Shown: one piece after another, positions 57,340-64,000 of the stretch | How positions within the stretch are numbered: the first letter of the stretch is position 1 | How the letters are laid out: each line of letters starts with the position of its first letter | Source: Salvator merianae | Taxonomy: Eukaryota > Chordata > Lepidosauria > Squamata > Teiidae | Assembly (NCBI GenBank): GCA_003586115.2 | Contig: QVOM02000021.1 | Location: 9,066,248 to 9,130,247, forward strand | Length of the DNA: 64,000 nt | Direction of reading: 5' to 3' | The notes under the pieces: model-generated | What the model was told of the DNA's origin: nothing | Seen by the model: only the letters and a program-made list of their open reading frames with translations | Database searches by the model: none | Program-made: the position numbers and the translations under genes

Positions 57340-57569
57340 AGAATGAGCTTGTCATTGCTGGATTTGAAGAGGAAAGAGGAAAGAAGACATGTTGGAAGAA
57401 GAAGGGAGCTGAGAAACCAGGAGGGGCAAGAAACAAGAAATCTAGAAGAAACTTTTGAAGAAGAGGGAAGTCAACATGTAACTAACAAACGTTAATATAT
57501 GAATGCACCCATTTGGGAATGTTTTAAGTATTCTAAAATAAATATTAAAAATAAAACTCTTGGTACCTA

Positions 57570-58340
57570 ACATGCCAATGGTTTATACTGAAATACAGAA
57601 AGCTTTGAGGACACAAACAAAAACACTCTTGTGATCCACTCTCGAGAAATTTCCCTAGACGTTGACCACTCATCCACTAGATATTAACCAGAGTGAGAAA
57701 TATTTTTTGGACTGAATAAAGACCTTGGAGTGTTAATATCCTCAATTTACTCTTGATTCTGGTGAAATGCTTTGCAAATTTGAGGCTTTTGGATGAGGAC
57801 CAACCATTTCACCACCCAGACAGGGGCAAAGTACAGCTAAATCTACGTCAACGCCTTCATTTGAATGTTGGCTTTGGCAAGCTGCAAAAAGAGTTCCTTC
57901 CGCTCTGTGTATCCAGTCATATTGATCCAAGCATATAAGGAAAAGGAGTTTTAAGCTCCGAGAATTAGGGGTACTGAAAAAGTGAAAAGTCACTTAAGGT
58001 TGTGCACCTACAACACCCACGCAAAGGTCTGACAAATTCTGCACCAAGAAAAGTCAAGCTTAGTATCTGTAGGAGATACTCATGTTGATGCAATTGTTTT
58101 TGCGTTCCATATCAGTATTCTTGCTCCACATTTCCAAGTTAAGCAGAGGGCTGAGGAGCTCGGCAAGGAAATGAGTCCCCAGCTATCCAAAGCTGCTGAA
58201 AATCCTATTAATCCTCCTGGGGGCTCTTGAAAACTCACCTGTCATGGTCTCAGTGCCAAGTTAGCATGCAGCATTTTTGTGCAGAATAGTTCGCTTGCAG
58301 GGCCCACCTTTACATCTTCCTCAAGTCCCTGTCCTTTAGC
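57570..58340. other. no recognised feature
   Basis: No repeat family or exon recognised. Confidence 0.5.
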
Positions 58341-58343
58341 TGA

Positions 58344-58479
58344 AGCTGCATCCAGACATTGCTTACTTCCACTATATTTGGATATTCTGGAATAAAGGAT
58401 GGACTTTGCAGAATATCCTTGCTTTATTCCGGAATATCCAAATATAGCGGAATAAATAAGCAATGTCTGGATGTAGCCT
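58344..58479. mobile_element. palindromic MITE, family F copy 2
   Basis: The left end AGCTGCATCCAGACATTGC mirrors the right end GCAATGTCTGGATGTAGCCT. The inner arms CACTATATTTGGATATTC and GGAATATCCAAATATAGCGG also pair. Same family as 8811-8925. No clear duplication. Confidence 0.8.
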
Positions 58480-58535
58480 GAGATTCCAATATGCAGTAAT
58501 ATGAGCACATGGTTCATTGGGGACCTGTCTTCCTA

Positions 58536-58725
58536 CAGTATTTTATTTAACAATGTGTTGGTATTTCTATCCTGCCCTATGTCTAGTGGTAACAGTGCAG
58601 GTCACAATAAAACCATTGTAGAACACAATTAAAATGAACTGATGAAACAACAGTAACACTGCATGGAAGAGAAGGGGAGACTGTTTCTTCAGCCAAAGAC
58701 TAGGGTAAAGAAATGCCTCTTACAT
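58536..58725 (-). mobile_element. LINE 3' UTR (L2/CR1-like)
   Basis: GTATTTCTATCCTGCCCTA, CAGGTCACAATAAAACC and GAAGAGAAGGGGAGACTG to GGTAAAGAAATGCCTCTTAC parallel the segment at 43012-43215. Confidence 0.55.
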
Positions 58726-58771
58726 AGGTAAGATCTGCATGCACACCTATGACATTTGCCACAGAGGTTAT

Positions 58772-59352
58772 GGGCCTGTTCACACTTCGCGAGAGGAACG
58801 TTCTTGTCCGCTCGCTAGAACGCAGGATTCGCATTCACGCGCACATGCAGCAATCCCGATTCTCACTGAGGTGCACCTGATACGTACCTGAAGCTGGGTA
58901 AGGCTGGACAGGTAATTTGCTGTCTTGATTTTGACCTGTGAGATCAAGCGCAGATCGGGGCAGATGTGTTTACACTGCTTCCTGGTTCGAAATGGCAGTG
59001 GGGAGGGGCTGGCGCAGCTGCGTAGGCATGGTCCACCGCTTTGCAACCTGGTTTGCCCTTTGGGCTTCGCACCCTGGCTGCTGTTTCAAAGACAGCTCTC
59101 AAAGGAGCTGCTCTAACTTTGAAGTAGTAGCTCTATGTTTCAGATTACTAGCTCAATGTTCGCATTCGTGCCTTCATGATTCGTGACCTCACTTCCTGCC
59201 TAGTGGATTCCCATTCACACTGCTCCCTCTGCTGGTCAGCTTGGAGTCATTTCCCTGGCTGGCAAGTGCTTATAGCACTCAACGGACTCCATCTTAACCG
59301 GCCTGAAGCCTGCTAATTAAACCATTCTGCTATGGTAAGTGCGAAAACACCC
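58772..59352. mobile_element. Harbinger-like MITE, group A2
   Basis: The left end GGGCCTGTTCACACTTCGCG and the right end AAGTGCGAAAACACCC are inverted matches. The flanks TAT and CAT differ at one base. Interior CACCTGATACGTACCTGAAG and GAGATCAAGCGCAGATCGGG place it with 60776-61401 and 63102-63640. 581 bp, non-coding. Confidence 0.78.
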
Positions 59353-59653
59353 CATGTCTGGCTTGGAGAAAGTCTTCTGTGTCAGGAACGGAGTAGGGTG
59401 AAGTGGAGTGGATCAGGCTGGTGGCCATCCACATGGGTGCTAGACTGGCCTGGCCTGGCCTAGCTTTGAAGGTAGGGAAAAAATGTTTCCCCAGCTTTGA
59501 AGTTGCATTACAAGGATATTTCAGCTATGCACCTTGAAATCACCTTGGAAATGGACCATTTCTGAAGTTTGGTGAAATGTTGTCAAGCTTTGGAATGGAC
59601 CATGGACCATTCCTGCCACTGCAGCCTGTCCTCATGGTGGTGGCAGGAACCAG

Positions 59654-60133
59654 GGCCCTTTCTGCATGAGTCCTTAATTCAAATTAAGAGCCCACATAGT
59701 AACCATCTGGGCCTCTAGATCCACATGTTAATGCAGATCTATGAGGCTCCATCCCCCACTGGTAGGGCTCAGTCTGACTTAGATGGAGCACAATTCCAAT
59801 CAGGGAAACCCTGACTGGGACTAGTGATAGACTATTTAATTGGGTCTACCATCAGACCATCAGCCCTGATCCAGAACATGGAAGGCATGCAGAATTTCAA
59901 TGATACAGCATAGCATGTTCCTAAAACGCAATCCCCAGAGACCCTGAGGCTGGGAACATTTGTTCCTAGCTTTCAGAGGCGTGGGAGTCCAGCTGTAGCA
60001 TGGGTTGGTCTGGACCAGCACATCATGCAGACAGCATGGATCCTGCCAATGCTTTCCCATGGTTGGAATCAGCAGGCTGGGCTGTTCCAGACCCTCTGAT
60101 TCCATACGTGGAGAGGTGAGTGCAGAAAAGGTC
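59654..60133. mobile_element. Harbinger-like MITE, group D, CAG flanks
   Basis: The left end GGCCCTTTCTGCATGAG and the right end GAGTGCAGAAAAGGTC. CAG occurs on both sides (59651-59653 and 60134-60136). Interior CCCCAGAGACCCTGAGGCTG and GGTTGGAATCAGCAGGCTGG match 34830-35327. Confidence 0.75.
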
Positions 60134-60775
60134 CAGGACCCCATGAACATTGGAGGTGAGACTATTCCAGAGGGTGGCTACCACCACAGAGAAGGCCTGA
60201 CTGCAAGTAGCCACAAGATGATGTCCAGTAATTTGTGATACCTGCAACAGGACCTCACCTGAAAATCTTAATGATCTCACAGGTCAGTACTGACAGAGGT
60301 AATCTGCTAAGTAAACTGGTCCCAAGTTCTTAAGGGAATACGAAAGACAAAATCTTGAATCTGACTCATTTGCTAATTGGCAACCAGTGGCAATTGCTTT
60401 AGTACAGGTGTGATGCGTTCAGTCTGCAACCTGGCTGCTGTATCTTCCACATACTGTACCTTCCAGAGCAGATACAAGGGTTCTCTCACATAAACAGCAA
60501 TTTAAACATGAGGTTATCAGTGCATAGGCAACAGCAGCTAGGCTATGTCTGACCAGGTATGGGAGTAATTGGTACAGCAGCTGAAGTTGGTAGGAGGCGT
60601 TCCTAGCCACAAAGGCCATTTGGGCCTCCAGTGACAATTTCCAAATATCTGAACAGGAGAGCTACCCACCCACAAAGTCTCTGTCTTTAAGTTGTTGGCT
60701 TTCATCTAGCCCATTGCTGCAGTCAAGCACTGGTTCGAGAAGTTCATGGCTAATCCTGACTTAGAGGTAGACTGT

Positions 60776-61401
60776 GGGCCTGTTCGCACTTAGCGAGTGG
60801 TACATTTCAGGACACACGCTAGAATGCAGGATCCGCACTTGTGAACAGCCCCAGCTGACCCGAAAACTACCAAAGCCCACCTGATGCTTACCTGAATCCA
60901 ACCAGCTGTGGTCAACTAATTTGTAGTCTCCAGCCTGACCTGCACGATCAGATGAGGATCAGGAAAGGTGCATTTGCACCATTTCCGGGTTAAAAATGGC
61001 GGCGGGGCAGGGCTGACGGGGCCGCGCAGGCGCAGTCTGCCGGTTCGCACCCTGGTTCGGACCTTGGGGTCTGGGCCCTGGTGGCCTTTTTGGACACAGG
61101 TTCGAACACAGGCCCTCTAGGTTCAAACACAAACCCACTGAGTTCAAACACAGACCCTCTAGGTTTAAACACAGACCCTCTGGTTTCAAACACAGACCCT
61201 CTAGGTTCGAACACAGACTCTCTGGGTTCAAACACAGCTACAGAACTAGTACACACTCCCATTTGCACTGCGTCCAGCGTTGGTCAGCTTGTGGAGTGTT
61301 CCAGCACTGACAGGTGCAAAGACCCCTCTCCATACCTGAACCCTACCAGCCCAAACCGTGCTAGTTATACTGTTATACAGGTTGTAAGTGCGAACAGGCT
61401 C
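60776..61401. mobile_element. Harbinger-like MITE, group A2, long minisatellite allele
   Basis: The ends GGGCCTGTTCGCACTTAGCG and GTAAGTGCGAACAGGCTC. The flanks TGT and TCT differ at one base. Internal subterminal text GGACACACGCTAGAATGCAG and GTGCTAGTTATACTGTTATA is shared with 63102-63640. It contains a 21-bp minisatellite at 61099-61241. 626 bp. Confidence 0.85.
61099..61241. repeat. 21-bp minisatellite, about 6.7 units
   Basis: The unit is GGTTCGAACACAGACCCTCT plus one base, repeated almost seven times with scattered changes. The sister MITE has only about 2.7 units (63425-63482). Because 21 is divisible by three, the minus-strand frame reads as repeats of EPRGSVF; this is not a protein. 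Confidence 0.95.
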
Positions 61402-62789
61402 TCTGTCTCCACAGCACTGCCTCAGAACTGGATCAAGTTTTCTTAAAGATCTCTCCTGGCTTCAGGAAGCTTTGGAAAGGGGTTTGATGGCTTCACTGCT
61501 GTCTGAGGCTACCATTCTGAAGTCTTCACATATGCACTCAGAGGGCCTCCTCTCCCTCCATGTGCTGAAGGCCAGCATGGAAGTGCAACCCATTCAATCG
61601 CAGCAAGGACTAAGCTTAGTACACAAGAAGCAGCTTTGGAGCTGCTTTTCACACTCTGCAACTTGGAGGGGGATTTAAATCTTTCCTCTTTGGTGTGGGG
61701 TGTGATGGAGACAAGCAAACTTCAGTGTGTCTCCAAGCTAGGCATGAAAGCTGTGTGGTGATGCAGCTGTAATGGAAAACTAGAGCTTGGTATCATCTGC
61801 ATACTGATTACATCTCACTCTAACATTCCTGATGAACGCCATCAACAGCTTTATATGGATGTTAAATAACATTGGGAATAAAATAGTATTGTGCAAGACC
61901 CTACAGCTCAGCTGCCAGGGCGCTGAGACACAAGCACCCAGCACTAATCTCTGAGATCATCCCTGCAGGTACGAGCTGAACCACTATAACACGGTGCCTC
62001 CCACTTCCTTCCCGCACAGGATCCAGGAGGATATCATGACTATAGTATCAAAACCTGTTGAGAGATCAAGCAGGATAAACAGAGTCACAATTCTTCTATC
62101 ATCCATTAGGGCGACTAATATGATCCCATCCCAAACCCAGGCCTGAAACCAGCCTGAAATGCGTCTGGACCTGTAGGTCTCTCCAAGTTGCATGCCAGCA
62201 ATAAGCATAGCTAAACATTGGTGTGACCACCCATTTAATAGCGCATGTGCTTATTAAATGATCAGCATGATAATCAGGGGAGTGATATTTGCCAGGCTTA
62301 AACCTCTCTAGCCATTCTGGCCTTGTGTCTTATCTCAATATCAAAGCGCTTGAGTGCTTGATGCCAGTTGCTGCCATCGTCCACACCACCACAAAGAGAG
62401 ATGCATTTTTAGACTCTGTATACCAGTAGCTCTCATATTGTTTCTCCCCACAGATTATGTGAAGATTTATGGAATTCTTGGCAGACTTCCTTAATAAACC
62501 ATAAACTCATATAAACCAGGACCATATTATGAAAATCATGGGCCTGAGGCCAGACTGATGGAAACACTCCTATCAGTGGTACAGTTTTAATAGAAAATTA
62601 ATAGACTGTACCAGTCCCCAGTCTAGGGCCTTATTAGCCCTTCTGATAACTCCAGGTCTGTCTAAAACAGCCTAAAACACCATCATCAGAGGTTGGGAGG
62701 AAATCATGGAGTATAGACGGCTATAACCTTTCTGGACCCTTGAACAGAGCTCCACAGAAAACGACTAGAGAATCTCTGGGATCCTACAT

Positions 62790-62910
62790 TTTATTTATAT
62801 ATTCATTATTAAATTTCATTTGTACATCTGCCCAACAACCTAGGCCCTCTGGGTAAATTACAGGGCAACAGTTCAAAACGTTAAAATATAAAATACAGTA
62901 TCAAAGTAAG
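62790..62910 (-). mobile_element. LINE 3' UTR (L2/CR1-like)
   Basis: TTTTATTTATATATTCATTA, TGTACATCTGCCCAACAACC and CTCTGGGTAAATTACAGGGC form a minus-strand LINE 3' terminus. Confidence 0.6.
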
Positions 62911-63021
62911 TTACAGAGCGCGTGGACTGCTGATCATGTAGTAGCAAAATTAAAAGTTTATTTTGCTTGAAATAGAATCAAGAGATAACAGGGTAAGCTT
63001 TGAGAGTGGCACAGAAACTGA

Positions 63022-63724
63022 AGCCCTTTCTGCACTGGGTCATATTCTGGATTATATCCCAGAACAGGGGGCTGCCATCTGCATACTAGAAGGAAGACTA
63101 TGGGCCTGTTCGCACTTAGCGAGTGGTACGTTTCAGGACGCACGCTAGAACGCAGGATCCGCACTTGCGAACAACCCCAGCTGACCCAAAATCTACCAAA
63201 ACCCACCTGATACTTACCTGAATCCAACCAGCTGTGGTCAACTAATTTGTAGTCTCCAACCTGACCTGCATGATCAGATGAGGATCAGGGAAGGTGCGTT
63301 TGCACCATTTCCGGGTTCAAAATGGTGGCAGGGCGGGGCTGGCGGGGCTGCGCAGGTGCAGTCTGCCAGTTCACACCCTGGTTCAGACCTTGGGATCCAG
63401 ACCCTGGTGGCCTTTTCGGACACAGGTTCGAACACAGACCCTCTGGGTTCGAACACAGACCCTCTGGGTTCGAACACAGCTACTGAACTAGTATGCTCCC
63501 ATTCGCACTGTGTTCAGCGCTGGTCAGCTTGCGGAGTGTTCCAGCGCTGACAGGTGCGAAGACCTCTCTCCGTACCCAAACCCTACCAGCCCAAACCGTG
63601 CTAGTTATACTGTTATACCGTTGTAAGTGTGAACAGGCCCAATGATAGGCCCTGCACTAGGATGTGGGTGGCAGGTCTCTAATCCAAGGTATAATCTGGA
63701 ATACAACCCAGTGCAGAAAAGGCC
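63022..63724. mobile_element. Harbinger-like MITE, group B, split by a group-A2 MITE
   Basis: The left end AGCCCTTTCTGCACTGGGTC and the right end CCCAGTGCAGAAAAGGCC. Interior GATTATATCCCAGAACAGGG and CAAGGTATAATCTGGAATAC. The flanks TGA and TAA differ at one base. The insertion at 63102-63640 sits in its centre. Confidence 0.82.
63102..63640. mobile_element. Harbinger-like MITE, group A2, short minisatellite allele, nested
   Basis: The ends GGGCCTGTTCGCACTTAGCG and GTAAGTGTGAACAGGCCC. It is very close to 60776-61401 except for fewer minisatellite units. The flanks TAT and AAT sit inside a group-B element whose uninterrupted relatives read GACTATGGCAGGCCC, supporting a 3-bp duplication with one change. 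Confidence 0.88.
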
Positions 63725-64000
63725 TAAGTCTGAGGCTAGTAGTTGCTGACATGGATGAAGATAGCTGGAAACTCCTCCCCCATGGGATAGCTAGTTTATG
63801 AGCACCAGCCAATCAGATGACTGGAACAAAGGAAGATTTGCTGATACCGGATGGATTTCAAAAGAAGCTTATGATCTGGCTGTCAGTGGGGGATGGAGTT
63901 TCTGGCTGTGTGCATCCGTGATGGGCACCACTGGGAGAGACTCTGTAATACCTGGTCAGCCCATATATGTGTGTACATGCATATGCATTTATCCTTTCAA

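Larger units (their letters stand above)
56836..57552 (+). mobile_element. L1 LINE 3' end, 5'-truncated, carrying a U6-derived insertion
   Basis: The 16-bp direct repeat AAAACTCTTGGTACCT flanks the insert (56820-56835 and 57553-57568). The body starts TATGTGGTGGACTTG, keeps decayed ORF2 C-terminal text (GCAGCTAGACTTGTTTATGC; GAGATGGACAAGTTGACTAA), and ends in a 3' UTR and A-rich tail (AAAATAAATATTAAAAAT). It is the same family as 33871-34534. At 57198-57339 the body is interrupted by a U6-derived insert. The L1 sequence AGAATGAGCTT appears on both sides of that insert (57186-57197 with one extra A, and 57340-57350). Confidence 0.88.
60138..62330 (-). mobile_element. L2-type LINE, split by a MITE
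   Basis: In minus-strand order from 62330, this holds an L2 reverse transcriptase segment with LFILLDLSTGFDTI near 62120-62070, where the motif A Asp is kept. The downstream L2 text follows at about 61830-61750. After the MITE at 60776-61401 come LLPYLVRHSLAAVAYALITS (60590-60530) and the 3' region to 60138. Block order matches L2, so one old insertion later cut by the MITE is the simplest reading. The stretch 61402-61740 does not align by eye. Confidence 0.65.

Noticed and set aside
60959..61268. Frame with repeated EPRGSVF-like heptapeptides
   Set aside because: A 21-bp minisatellite inside a MITE produces the periodic peptide. The second copy at 63274-63477 shows the same artefact with fewer repeats.

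Overview
This 64 kb window looks like vertebrate nuclear DNA from a reptile, most likely a squamate (lizard or snake). The clues are several 5'-truncated L2-type LINE copies, a tRNA-derived SINE whose 3' tail resembles an L2/MIR-like tail, and an interspersed repeat beginning AAGAACATAAGAGGAGCCC. There are also 5'-truncated L1 ends, hAT foldback elements and a very large load of short non-autonomous DNA transposons. I found no convincing protein-coding gene, no tRNA or rRNA gene, and nothing prokaryotic (no operons, CRISPR or IS elements). The open reading frames are short or fall in repeats. The window reads as intergenic or intronic DNA. The species call is an inference from repeat content; no host gene anchors it.

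Layout. 0-6.4 kb: a SINE with a compound microsatellite tail, an L2 LINE (minus), several MITEs, a hAT foldback element with a perfect 8-bp duplication, a second copy of one L2 segment, and another L2. 6.4-20 kb: a second hAT foldback, a group of about 500-bp MITEs, a 151-bp-arm near-perfect palindrome (16.8-17.15 kb), a second SINE copy, and a MITE carrying a full-length U6 snRNA retropseudogene. 20-30 kb: reptile interspersed repeats (one split by a MITE), more MITEs, and a GC-rich inverted minisatellite at 27.3-28.0 kb beside a palindromic MITE. 30-48 kb: mostly unique-looking AT-rich DNA with one L1 insertion (33.87-34.53 kb), a possible LTR remnant near 40.9 kb, LINE tails and a few MITEs. 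48-64 kb: the densest MITE cluster, including elements nested inside one another, an L1 insertion that carries a rearranged U6 copy, an L2 copy split by a MITE, and two sister MITEs differing in copy number of a 21-bp minisatellite.

Main result. About 30 elements or fragments share termini of the type GGGCCTGTTYGCACTT or GGCCCTTTCTGCACT, usually with a subterminal perfect hairpin. Flanking duplications could be read by eye for many. They are 3 bp and mostly A/T-rich (TTA three times, TAA twice, ATA, TAT, TGA, AAA twice; also GGT and CAG). Nested copies and an unoccupied paralogue independently support the 3-bp length. This fits PIF/Harbinger-type transposition by a source that is absent from the window. 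I did not identify these families by name; database comparison would settle that.

The retrotransposon side is consistent too. LINE and L1 copies are 5' truncated, both L1 insertions have readable target-site duplications, and both U6 copies lie between direct repeats as expected for LINE-mediated retroposition. All identities and alignments here were judged by eye.
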